A DNA stretch of 64,000 nucleotides. It comes from Candidatus Eiseniibacteriota bacterium. GTDB lineage: Bacteria; Orphanbacterota; Orphanbacteria; Orphanbacterales; Orphanbacteraceae. Shown here piece after piece: positions 6,999-15,572 of the stretch (position 1 is the first letter of the stretch; each line of letters opens with the position of its first letter). The notes beneath the pieces are model-generated. The model was not told where the DNA came from and did not search any database. It saw only the letters and a list, made by a program, of their open reading frames with translations. The position numbers and the translations under genes were made by a program. The stretch covers positions 496,001-560,000 of the forward strand of contig JAJCZU010000003.1 of the NCBI GenBank assembly GCA_029262235.1, in the 5' to 3' direction.

Positions 6999-9332
6999 AT
7001 GCACTTTTACCCTCCGCGCCCCGCAGTCTGGCTGATCTTCTTTCTCTCTCTATTATTGAACGTTTTCTCCCCCGGGCCGTCGTCTGCCATTTCACCCGAA
7101 GCGCGCCGTGCTTTCATTCGAAACGACGGGCAGTATCCGCCGGAGGTTCTCTACTTTTTTCATGACCACCGCGGCTCGTATTACTTCACGGCCGAGGGCA
7201 TACTTTTCGATCTCGTGCTGCAGTCATCGTGGCCCGACCAGATCGCGCATCCCGAGGCGCCCGGCGCGGACAGCCTTTCGTCGTTTCTGCGGATCGCCGC
7301 CGCGATCGAGTTGACGTACGAAGACGCGAACCCGTTTGCCGAGCTTCTCGGTCACGACCGCCGATTCGGGCGCCATCACTACTTGAAGGGATCGGACCCG
7401 TCGAGCTGGATTCTGGACGCGCCCATGTACGACAAGCTCACGTACCACGATCTCTATCCGGGGCTCGACCTGGTCTATTACGTAGACGAGGACGGCAATC
7501 TGAGCGCGGAGTCCAACTATACCGAGGGGCAGCCGGTCGCACTGCAGCCGCACTGGGAAGGCAACGAAGGGCTCGAGATTTCGATCGACGGCCGCATTCT
7601 CTCCGTGGCGAAAGACTCGCCCGTCCACGCGAAAACGGGGAACTTTGACCCCGCCCTGATCGCCGGGAGCTATCTCGGCGGCAGCAGCATCGACGCGGCT
7701 TTCGATCTCGACATCGCGCCGAACGGCGACATCGTCGTAACCGGCTACACGTTTTCGACGAACTTCCCGACGACGATCGGCGTTTACCAGACCAGCGACG
7801 CCGGGAATGCCGACGTGTTCGTGAGCCGCTTCGACGCGACCGGCACGAACCTGATCTTTTCGACTTATCTCGGTGGTGGCGATTTCGAAGACGGACAGGC
7901 CGTTGACGTTGCGGACGACGGCACGATTTTCGTGGCGGGCAAGACACGCTCTTCCGACTTTCCGACCTCGGTCAACGCCTACGACGTGGCTGCGAACGGT
8001 TCGCACGATGTCTTCGTCGCGCACCTTTCCGCCGACGGCACGAACCTGCTCTTCTCGACGTATCTCGGATCGGGAGATTATGACGAAGCGCATGTGATCC
8101 GCGCGCTTCCCGGCGGCGAAGTCGTCGTGGCGGGGCGCACGTTCTCGCAGTTTTACCGCACCACGCCGGGAGCGTACGACGTGACGTACAACGGTCTCGG
8201 CGACGCCTTCCTGACGAAGCTCGATCCGACAGGAACACAGCTCGTGTTTTCGACCGTGATCGGCGGATGGCTCGGGGAACGCATCTGGGACTTCGATCTC
8301 GACGCGACGGGCAATTTCGTGATCGTGGGACTCACGAATTCTTCGGACTTTCCGACTACCTCCGGCACATTCGATTCCACGGCGAGTGATTCCGGCGACA
8401 TCTTCGTCGCGAAGATTTCGTCCGACGCTTCCACTCTGCTGTGGTCGACGCTGCTCGGCGAGACCGACGAGGATCAGGCGCAGTCCGTGATCGTTTCGCC
8501 CGCAGGCCCGATCTACGTTGCGGGCCACACGCGTTCCGCCGGTCTTCCGACGCACATCGGCGCCTACATGGAAGTGCCGATGGGGAGCGATGACGTGTAT
8601 GTCGCGCGCTTGAACGGAATGGGTACGAAGGTGCAGAAGGGGACGTATATCGGCGGGACGGGCATCGACCTGGCGCTCGACGTCAAACTCGATCTCGCCG
8701 GCAATGTCGTCGTGCTCGGCCATACGACATCGCAGGATTTCCCGACAACGCCCGACTCCTTCGATCCCACGTTCAACGGCGGGTCGTTCGACGGCTTCGT
8801 CGCCGTGCTCGATCCCGGTCTCAATACGGTGATCCGGTCCACGTATGTCGGCGGGAGCGTCGACGAGTTCCTGATGGCGGGTTCGATCGATCCGAACGGT
8901 CTGCTGGTGATGGCCGGGCAATCGAGTTCCGGCAACTTCCCGGTGACAGCCGGCGGCTATGACGCCACGCTCGGTTCGAACCTCGTGCCGGACGCGGTAC
9001 TCGTGATCCTCGATCCCGAAGCGTCCTCGACGGACATCGAAACGGTGGTGCCGGTGGCGCGCGGGCAGCTTTCGAGCGCCCCGAACCCGTTCAATCCCGT
9101 GACGCGCATTCGCTACAACCTGCCCGAAGCGGCCGACATCACGCTGGAAGTCGTGGCGCCGAGCGGACGCCGCGTGGCCGTGCTCGACCAGGGCTATCGC
9201 ACGCAGGGCGCCGGCGAAGTTTCGTGGGACGGCCGCGACAGCGCCGGACGTCCCGTGGCGAGCGGCGCCTACTTCGTGCGCCTGACCGCAGGATCCACGT
9301 CCTGGAAGCACAAGATCGTGCTCGTGAAGTAG
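6999..9332 (+). CDS. Secreted SBBP beta-propeller protein with FlgD-like C-terminal domain
   Basis: The ATG at 6999 is chosen over the one at 6954: it has GAAAGGA at the right distance and is followed at once by a signal peptide (W-L-I-F-F-L-S-L-L-L). The 777-residue product has an N-terminal module of the type that precedes SBBP repeats, then about seven propeller repeats sharing T-Y-L-G-G and D-F-P-T-T signatures. It ends in a FlgD-like/type-A sorting-like domain: N-P-F-N-P near residue 695, W-D-G-R-D, and V-A-S-G-A-Y-F-V-R-L. It is probably exported and surface-attached. No catalytic motif is visible. It stands alone between two operons. Confidence 0.88.
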   Translation: MHFYPPRPAVWLIFFLSLLLNVFSPGPSSAISPEARRAFIRNDGQYPPEVLYFFHDHRGSYYFTAEGILFDLVLQSSWPDQIAHPEAPGADSLSSFLRIAAAIELTYEDANPFAELLGHDRRFGRHHYLKGSDPSSWILDAPMYDKLTYHDLYPGLDLVYYVDEDGNLSAESNYTEGQPVALQPHWEGNEGLEISIDGRILSVAKDSPVHAKTGNFDPALIAGSYLGGSSIDAAFDLDIAPNGDIVVTGYTFSTNFPTTIGVYQTSDAGNADVFVSRFDATGTNLIFSTYLGGGDFEDGQAVDVADDGTIFVAGKTRSSDFPTSVNAYDVAANGSHDVFVAHLSADGTNLLFSTYLGSGDYDEAHVIRALPGGEVVVAGRTFSQFYRTTPGAYDVTYNGLGDAFLTKLDPTGTQLVFSTVIGGWLGERIWDFDLDATGNFVIVGLTNSSDFPTTSGTFDSTASDSGDIFVAKISSDASTLLWSTLLGETDEDQAQSVIVSPAGPIYVAGHTRSAGLPTHIGAYMEVPMGSDDVYVARLNGMGTKVQKGTYIGGTGIDLALDVKLDLAGNVVVLGHTTSQDFPTTPDSFDPTFNGGSFDGFVAVLDPGLNTVIRSTYVGGSVDEFLMAGSIDPNGLLVMAGQSSSGNFPVTAGGYDATLGSNLVPDAVLVILDPEASSTDIETVVPVARGQLSSAPNPFNPVTRIRYNLPEAADITLEVVAPSGRRVAVLDQGYRTQGAGEVSWDGRDSAGRPVASGAYFVRLTAGSTSWKHKIVLVK

Positions 9333-9410
9333 CGCCGGCCGCGGCCCTACCCAAAAACAGCGCCTTACGATAGAATCTCCCTTCGAACCCGATTCGCGAG
9401 GGAGTTTCTT

Positions 9411-10598
9411 TTGCCTGTACCGTCCCCGTTTCACGAACGCACCGCGAAGCTCTGCACGAGCTATCTATGGAAAGAGTGGTCGGGCTATCACGCCGTGCGT
9501 TCCTACGACACGGTGATCGATCGCGAGTACTTCGCGTTTCGCCACGCCGCGGGTCTGATCGACGTCACCCCGCTCTTCAAATTCGACGTAACGGGCAGGG
9601 ACGCCGGCCGCTTTCTCGCGCGCGTCATGGTGCGAAACATCGCGAAGCTGCGGGTCGGCCGCGTGACCTACTGCTGCTGGACGGACGACGCGGGCAAGGT
9701 GATCGACGACGGCACGGTGACGTGCTGGGCCGAGAATCATTTCCGCGTTACGTCGAACGGCCCCTCGCTCCGGTGGCTCGAGACGATCGCACGCGGCTTC
9801 GATGTCACGATCCGCGACACCACGGCCGAAATTGCCGTGCTCGCCCTGCAGGGGCCCGAAGCGCGCACCATTCTGCAGAAGGCGACCGACATCGACCTCG
9901 CGAAGCTCCGTTTCTTCCGCGCGGCTAACGGGCGCCTCGACAAATGCGAGGTCGGAATCACGCGCACCGGATACACCGGTGATCTCGGCTACGAAATCTG
10001 GACCCCGAACGAAAACGCCCTCGCGGTCTACGACGCCATTCTCGACGCAGGGCGCCAGCACATGATCGAACCGTGCGGGCTCGACACGCTCGACGTGGTC
10101 CGCATCGAAGCCGGCTTCATGCTTCACGGCATCGACTACTTCAACGCCAAAACATGTCTGATCGAAGATCAGAAATCCACGCCGTACGAAATCGCGCTCG
10201 ACTGGGCGGTCCAGCTCGACCGTGAACCGTTCATCGGGCAGGCCGCGATCAGGGCCGAGAAGGCGCGGGGTGTGAAGCGCACGCTCGTCGGCCTCGAGAT
10301 TTCGTGGGCCGATCTCGAACGTCTGTTCGACGAGGAAGGTCTGCCGCCGTCCGTTCCCACGCATGCCTGGCGCGATCCGCGTCCCGTGTTTCGTGACGGC
10401 ACGCAGGTCGGGCAGGCCACGAGCGGCGTCTGGTCGCCGATACTGAAGAAGTACCTGGCGCTCGCCACCGTGAACGCGCCGCACGATACCGAAGGGACCG
10501 CGCTTCAGATGGAGCTCACGGTCGAATTCGAACGCAAGAAGGTGAAGGCGCAAGTCGTTCCGAAGCCGTTCTTCGATCCCGAAAGGAAACGCGCATAA
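9411..10598 (+). CDS. GcvT-like aminomethyltransferase family protein
   Basis: This 395-residue protein belongs to the folate-binding GcvT/YgfZ superfamily. It has the family's D-V-T-P-L-F-K motif, V-T-Y-C-C-W-T-D-D-A-G-K-V-I-D-D, A-L-Q-G-P-E-A, G-Y-T-G-D-L-G-Y-E and C-G-L-D-T-L-D-V-V-R-I-E-A-G. The start is TTG at 9411 with GAGGGAG upstream; no ATG fits. It is fused by one-base stop/start overlap (TAATG) to an FAD oxidoreductase, unlike a classical glycine cleavage system; no GcvH or GcvP is present. A role in tetrahydrofolate-linked demethylation of an N-methyl substrate, with the adjacent oxidoreductases, is plausible but inferred. Confidence 0.88.
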   Translation: MPVPSPFHERTAKLCTSYLWKEWSGYHAVRSYDTVIDREYFAFRHAAGLIDVTPLFKFDVTGRDAGRFLARVMVRNIAKLRVGRVTYCCWTDDAGKVIDDGTVTCWAENHFRVTSNGPSLRWLETIARGFDVTIRDTTAEIAVLALQGPEARTILQKATDIDLAKLRFFRAANGRLDKCEVGITRTGYTGDLGYEIWTPNENALAVYDAILDAGRQHMIEPCGLDTLDVVRIEAGFMLHGIDYFNAKTCLIEDQKSTPYEIALDWAVQLDREPFIGQAAIRAEKARGVKRTLVGLEISWADLERLFDEEGLPPSVPTHAWRDPRPVFRDGTQVGQATSGVWSPILKKYLALATVNAPHDTEGTALQMELTVEFERKKVKAQVVPKPFFDPERKRA

Positions 10599-12187
10599 TG
10601 GCCGAACGTTACGATGCGATCGTGATCGGCGGCGGGCACAACGGCCTCACGTGCGCGGCCTATCTCGCGAAGGCCGGGCGCAAAGTGCTCGTGCTCGAAA
10701 AGCGTCACGTGCTCGGCGGCGCCGCGGTCTCCGAAGAGATCTACCCGGGCTTCACGTATTCCGTTTGCTCTTACGTCGTCTCACTTCTTCGCCCCCAGAT
10801 CATTCGCGATCTCGATCTGCCCCGGCACGGGCTCGAAATTCTGCCGCTCGAAGCGTCGTTTCTGCCGCTGCCCGACGGCCGCTCGCTCACGCGCTGGTCC
10901 GACTGGGAGCGCACGCGCCGCGAACTCGAAACGTTCTCGCCGCGCGATGCCGAAATCTACCCCGAGTTCGGCAAGCTCATGATTCACATGGCCCGTTTCG
11001 TGAAGCCCATACTCGACATGTCGCCTCCGGACCCCGGCTCGGTCGACCCGCGCGACCTGAAAGAACTGCTCAAGCTCGGGCGTTCGTTCCAGGACCTCGG
11101 GCCGGAACTCCAGGCGCTCAAGTACAAGATGCTCACGATGAGCGCGGCTGATTTTCTCGACGAATGGTTCGAGTCGGACGCGCTGAAGGGCGTCATGTCC
11201 GTTTCGGGCATTATCGGCACGTTCCTCGGCGTGCGTTCGCCCGGCACCGCCTACGTTCTCCTTCATCATTATATGGGCGAGATCGACGGGGCGTTTCGAA
11301 GCTGGGGACTGTCGAAGGGGGGAACCGGCGGCGTCAGCATGGCGATCGCGCGCGCGGCCGAAGCGTTCGGCGCCGAAATCCGCACCGAAGCCGGCGTCTC
11401 CGAACTCCTCATGAAGAACGGCGAAGCGCGCGGCGTGGTGCTCGAAAACGGCGACGAGATCGAATCGAAGCTCGTGGTTTCAGGGTGTGATCCGCGGCGC
11501 ACGCTGTTCGGGTTCGTGGGCGAAAAGCATCTCGACGAAGAAACCGTTCGGTCGCTCAGGAACTACAAGATGCGCGGCAGCTCGGGCAAGATCAATCTGG
11601 CCCTCGACAAGGCCCCCGACTTTTCATGCAGGCCGGGTGTGGGCCGGCACCTTTACGGCGACATCGCGATCGCGCCGAGCGTCGCGTATCTCGAACGCGC
11701 GTACGACGACGCGAAGTACGGGAAGCCGTCGAAGGAGCCGTACATGAACATCGTCGTGCCGTCGCTGACCGACCCCACGGTGGCGCCCCCTGGCAAGCAC
11801 GTCATGTCGATCTTCATTCAGTACGCGCCGTATCACATTACCGAAGGCCCCGAGAACTGGCCCGCGAAGCGCGAGGAGTGGGCCGACGGCGTCATCGATG
11901 TGCTCGCCGGCTACATCCCCGGCTTCAAAAGCACCATTCTCCATCGCCAGGCGCTCACGCCGTGGGACCTCGAACAGGAATTCGGGCTTACCGAAGGGAA
12001 CATCTTTCACGGTGAGCTTTCGCTCGAGCAGCTCTTCTTTCTTCGTCCGTCGCCGCAGATGGCGCGTTTTCGGACGCCGATTCGCAAACTCTGGATGTGC
12101 GCCTCGGGCTCGCACCCCGGCGGCGGCGTGATGGGCGCTCCCGGGATGCTTGCCGCGCGCGAGATCCTGAAAGCGAAGGCGATATAA
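10598..12187 (+). CDS. FAD-dependent oxidoreductase, PYROXD2/phytoene-desaturase-like
   Basis: This 529-residue flavoprotein has the Rossmann FAD motif V-I-G-G-G-H-N-G-L near the N terminus, V-L-V-L-E-K for the second strand, and the family C-terminal signature C-A-S-G-S-H-P-G-G-G-V-M-G. This places it in the COG1233 amine oxidase/phytoene desaturase group close to PYROXD2. Its start overlaps the GcvT-like stop by one base and its stop overlaps the next oxidoreductase start in the same way (TAATG twice), so expression is tightly coupled. No carotenoid synthesis genes are near, so carotenoid desaturation is unlikely. Confidence 0.9.
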   Translation: MAERYDAIVIGGGHNGLTCAAYLAKAGRKVLVLEKRHVLGGAAVSEEIYPGFTYSVCSYVVSLLRPQIIRDLDLPRHGLEILPLEASFLPLPDGRSLTRWSDWERTRRELETFSPRDAEIYPEFGKLMIHMARFVKPILDMSPPDPGSVDPRDLKELLKLGRSFQDLGPELQALKYKMLTMSAADFLDEWFESDALKGVMSVSGIIGTFLGVRSPGTAYVLLHHYMGEIDGAFRSWGLSKGGTGGVSMAIARAAEAFGAEIRTEAGVSELLMKNGEARGVVLENGDEIESKLVVSGCDPRRTLFGFVGEKHLDEETVRSLRNYKMRGSSGKINLALDKAPDFSCRPGVGRHLYGDIAIAPSVAYLERAYDDAKYGKPSKEPYMNIVVPSLTDPTVAPPGKHVMSIFIQYAPYHITEGPENWPAKREEWADGVIDVLAGYIPGFKSTILHRQALTPWDLEQEFGLTEGNIFHGELSLEQLFFLRPSPQMARFRTPIRKLWMCASGSHPGGGVMGAPGMLAAREILKAKAI

Positions 12188-13764
12188 TGTACGACGTCAT
12201 CGTAATCGGCGCGGGGCACAACGGTCTCACCTGTGCGGCCACGCTCGCGAAGGCCGGGCGCAAGGTGCTCGTGCTCGAAGCCGCGCACGAAGCCGGCGGT
12301 CTCGCCGCGGGCCGGCCGTTCCATGCCGGATACACCGTGCCGGGGATTCTGCACGACACCTCCGGAGTCCGCACGCGCGTCGTCTCCTCGCTCGGGCTCG
12401 CAAAGCACGGTCTCCGTTTCGAAAGCGAAGAGCGGGCGGGCCTCGGGCTCGCGCCGGGGGAGTCGCCGATCGCGTTTTATCGCGATCCCGTGAAGACCGC
12501 GCCCTACCTGACACAGATCAGCCCGAACGAAGCCGGCCACTACGCCTCCTACTGCGGTTTCCTGAAGAAGATCGGACGATTTCTCGAGCCGCTCGTGAAC
12601 GACCTTCCCCCGCAGATTGCGGCGTCGAACGCGTCGGACATGTGGGGACTCCTGAAAGCCGGCGCAAACCTGCGCCGTCTCGGCCGCGCCGAGATGATCG
12701 ACTTCCTGCGGATCGGGCCGATGCCCGTGAACGACTGGGTGCGCGAGTATTTCACCGACGAGCGCATCTGCGCCTACCTCGCGGGGCCCGGCGTCTGGGG
12801 ATCGTTTCTCGGGCCGTGGTCGCCGGGGACCACCGCGACGCTGCTCATGCAGGAAGCGGTGCGCGGACCGCAGATCGAAGGCGGCCCGGCCGCGCTGATC
12901 CGGGCGCTCGAAGCCGCCGCTCTCGCTCACGGCGCCGAAGTCCGAACGGATGCCGCGGTCGCGAAGATCGTGGTCGGCAATTCGGGTGCCACGGGCGTGG
13001 TGCTCGCGTCGGGCGAATCGATCGAAGCGAAAAGAATCGCGTCGTCCTGCGATCCGAAAACCACGTTTCTCGATCTTGTCGAACCCGCCCGCATTTCGAT
13101 TCCGCTCGAAGCCAAGATCCGGAACTATCGTCAGCGCGGCGTGATCGCGAAGCTGCACTATGCGCTCAGTGCGCCGTTCGTGCCGGGCGGGAGCGGAAGC
13201 GGCGCGACAGGCGGCGCAAGCGCTGGCGCGAATGGTGTGCCGGCGTTTTCGAGCGCGCGGATCGCGGCGTCGCTCGCCGAGATCGAGCGCTCGTTCGACT
13301 CGGTCAAGTACGGCACGATTCCCGAAGCCCCCTACCTCGATCTGCATGTTTCGACGGCCACGGATACTTCACTCGCGCCCGACGGCCACGCCGTGCTGTC
13401 TGTCTGCGCCTACGGTGTGCCGCACGACGTCGAGGGCGGCTGGACAGACAATCGCCGCCGGGAACTCCGCGAGCGCGTCGACGCGCGCATCGAATCCGTC
13501 GCCCCCGGCTTCTCGAAGACCGTCGTTCACTGCGAACTGCTGACACCGCCCGATCTCGCCCGAGAGCTCCGCATTCAGGGCGGCCATCTCTACCACGGGG
13601 AACACGGCCTCGACCAGCTGCTGTTCATGCGTCCCGTCGCCCCGTGTTCACGCTACGCCACTCCCGTCCCCGGACTCTATCTCTGCGGCAGCGGTTCCCA
13701 TCCCGGCGGCGGCATTACGTGCGCGCCCGGGGAGATCGCGGCCGGCGTGATCCTGAAGGGATGA
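12187..13764 (+). CDS. Second PYROXD2-like FAD oxidoreductase
   Basis: The start is ATG 12187, overlapping the previous stop. The 525-residue product begins V-I-V-I-G-A-G-H-N-G-L-T-C-A-A and ends with C-G-S-G-S-H-P-G-G-G-I-T-C-A-P-G, so it is a paralogue of the upstream gene, although the middle regions differ considerably. A Gly/Ala/Ser-rich insert (about residues 333-345) looks like a flexible loop. The two may form a heterodimer, or be an old tandem duplication with divided substrates; both ideas are inference. The stop overlaps the start of the SnoaL-like gene. Confidence 0.9.
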   Translation: MYDVIVIGAGHNGLTCAATLAKAGRKVLVLEAAHEAGGLAAGRPFHAGYTVPGILHDTSGVRTRVVSSLGLAKHGLRFESEERAGLGLAPGESPIAFYRDPVKTAPYLTQISPNEAGHYASYCGFLKKIGRFLEPLVNDLPPQIAASNASDMWGLLKAGANLRRLGRAEMIDFLRIGPMPVNDWVREYFTDERICAYLAGPGVWGSFLGPWSPGTTATLLMQEAVRGPQIEGGPAALIRALEAAALAHGAEVRTDAAVAKIVVGNSGATGVVLASGESIEAKRIASSCDPKTTFLDLVEPARISIPLEAKIRNYRQRGVIAKLHYALSAPFVPGGSGSGATGGASAGANGVPAFSSARIAASLAEIERSFDSVKYGTIPEAPYLDLHVSTATDTSLAPDGHAVLSVCAYGVPHDVEGGWTDNRRRELRERVDARIESVAPGFSKTVVHCELLTPPDLARELRIQGGHLYHGEHGLDQLLFMRPVAPCSRYATPVPGLYLCGSGSHPGGGITCAPGEIAAGVILKG

Positions 13765-14096
13765 TGACCCCGCTCGCTCTCGCCCACGCATTTCTGAAGG
13801 CATTCTCAGCCGCCGATATACCCCGACTTCGCTCCCTTCTCGCTGACGATCTTGTGTTTCGCGGGCCCTTCGCCAGGTTCGATTCGGCCGACGATTACGC
13901 CGCCGTCCTGGCACAGAATCCTCCCCGGAACGTCACGATCGAGACCCTCGCGCAGTTCGAAACCGGCAACGCGGCGTGCGTCTGGACTCTCTTTCGAAAG
14001 CCCGGAATCGAGTCGAAGATGGTCCAGCTCTTCGAGGTAAGGGAGGGCCATATTGCCCGCATCACGCTCGTGTTCGACTCGGCCGACTTCGCCTAG
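13761..14096 (+). CDS. SnoaL/NTF2-like small protein
   Basis: This 111-residue protein fits the SnoaL-like/NTF2 cone fold: N-terminal helix A-H-A-F-L-K-A-F-S-A-A-D, then L-L-A-D-D-L-V-F-R-G-P and strands ending with I-T-L-V-F-D. Two tandem ATGs (13761, 13764) overlap the preceding TGA; the first is used here. It closes the GcvT-like/oxidoreductase operon. SnoaL-like proteins can be isomerases, hydrolases or binding proteins; no specific function can be given. Confidence 0.78.
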   Translation: MMTPLALAHAFLKAFSAADIPRLRSLLADDLVFRGPFARFDSADDYAAVLAQNPPRNVTIETLAQFETGNAACVWTLFRKPGIESKMVQLFEVREGHIARITLVFDSADFA

Positions 14097-14214
14097 AATT
14101 CACATGAGGGTCGATTGTGCAGGTATCGGAAGGATTCCGTTATCAACGGGTTACGGCGATCGCTCAAGTAGATTGTGAAGTGCGGGCCCCTGCTGCGGTG
14201 CCTCGGTCGCTCCC

Positions 14215-15483
14215 CTAGCTCAGCAGCGTGCCGGCGATCGCGGCGGTCATCCACGACGCCAGCGCTCCTGCGAACATCGCCTTCAAGCCGAGCCGGGCGA
14301 GGTCGTTCGTCCGCTCCGGCGCGATGCCGCCGATGCCCCCGATCTGGATCCCGATCGACGACAGATTCGCGAATCCGCAGAGCGCGTAGGTCGCGATGAT
14401 GACCGAGCGGGGGGAGAGCTGATCCTTGATCGCCATGAGGTCGAGATAGCCGATGAATTCGTTGATCGCGATCTTCGTGCCGAGCATGCCGCCGACGGCC
14501 AGGACATCCTGGCTCGGAACGCCCATCGCCCACGCCAGGGGTGAGAATACGTAGCCCAGGATCTGCTGGACGCTGATTCCCGCGAAGCCGAGGAAGAAGT
14601 CGACCATCGCCACGAGTCCGAGAAACGCGAGCAACATGGCGCCGACGTTCAGTGCGAGCTTGAGACCTTGCGCGGCGCCGTCGGCCGCCGCCCCGATCAC
14701 GTTGACGCTTGTCTTATCGACGTTGATTTCCGCGCCGTCCATCGTTGCCGGCACGCCCGTTTCGGGTACCATGATCTTGGCGATTACGAGTGCGGCGGGG
14801 GCGGACATGACGGACGCGGCGAGCAGATGCCCCGCGTCGACGCCGAAGCGCACGTAGGCAGCGAGTACCCCGCCGGCCACGGTGGCGAACCCGCACGTCA
14901 TGACAGTCATGAGTTCGCTCTGCGTCATCTTGCCGACGTACGGGCGAATGACGAGCGGCGCTTCCGTCTGGCCGACGAAGATGTTGGCGGCCGCGGAAAG
15001 CGTTTCGGCCCCGCTCGTTCGCAGCGTCTTCCGCATGATCCACGCGATCACCGCCACGAGCTTCTGCATGACGCCCAGGTGGTACAGCACGGACATGAGT
15101 GACGAGAAAAAGATGATCGTGGTCAGTACGTGAAATGCGAACACGGTGCCGATCGGAACGGGGGTGCCGGTCGCCATGTCGATCAGCCCGAATGGCCCGG
15201 GGCCGCCGATCTGGTCGACCAGGTCGCCCATACCGCGATACAGGTTGCCGAAGAGGAACGAGGCGCCGTGGTCCGTGAAACTCAGCAGCTTCGCGCTTGC
15301 GACCCGCGCGAACTGAAAAACGGCCTCGCCCGGCTTTGTCTTCAATATAAGGAGAGCGAAAATCCACTGGAGGGCCAGCCCGGCGAAAACGAGCCTCAAA
15401 TTGACTTTGCGGCGGTCGGTGGATAGCGCCCACGCGATGCCGATAATCAGAGCAATGCCGATGAGGCTCACGTACCGTTCCAA
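14215..15483 (-). CDS. nupC: NupC-type concentrative nucleoside transporter
   Basis: This integral membrane protein of the CNT family (PF01773/07662/07670) is 422 residues long from a TTG start at 15483. That start is preferred because AAGGAG lies 6 bp upstream (15490-15495) and the protein then begins directly with a membrane segment; an ATG further out at 15540 has no ribosome site. Family signatures include G-Q-T-E-A-P-L-V-I-R-P, M-S-A-P-A-A-L-V-I-A-K, G-T-K-I-A-I-N-E-F-I-G-Y and A-L-C-G-F-A-N-L-S-S. It would import nucleosides with Na+ or H+. It stands alone and is divergent from the next gene. Confidence 0.93.
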   Translation of the reverse strand: MERYVSLIGIALIIGIAWALSTDRRKVNLRLVFAGLALQWIFALLILKTKPGEAVFQFARVASAKLLSFTDHGASFLFGNLYRGMGDLVDQIGGPGPFGLIDMATGTPVPIGTVFAFHVLTTIIFFSSLMSVLYHLGVMQKLVAVIAWIMRKTLRTSGAETLSAAANIFVGQTEAPLVIRPYVGKMTQSELMTVMTCGFATVAGGVLAAYVRFGVDAGHLLAASVMSAPAALVIAKIMVPETGVPATMDGAEINVDKTSVNVIGAAADGAAQGLKLALNVGAMLLAFLGLVAMVDFFLGFAGISVQQILGYVFSPLAWAMGVPSQDVLAVGGMLGTKIAINEFIGYLDLMAIKDQLSPRSVIIATYALCGFANLSSIGIQIGGIGGIAPERTNDLARLGLKAMFAGALASWMTAAIAGTLLS

Positions 15484-15572
15484 ATGCGTCTCCTTGTAGA
15501 TGGATCGGTTAAGCCTAGAGATGCGGAAGGAACGTGTCAAATGGTCAATGGTTTGCTAGATTGGCCCCCGTC

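Noticed and set aside
7224-9434. 736-codon minus-strand frame opposite the SBBP gene
   Set aside because: It mirrors the repeats of the real gene and lacks a start signal or any recognisable domain.
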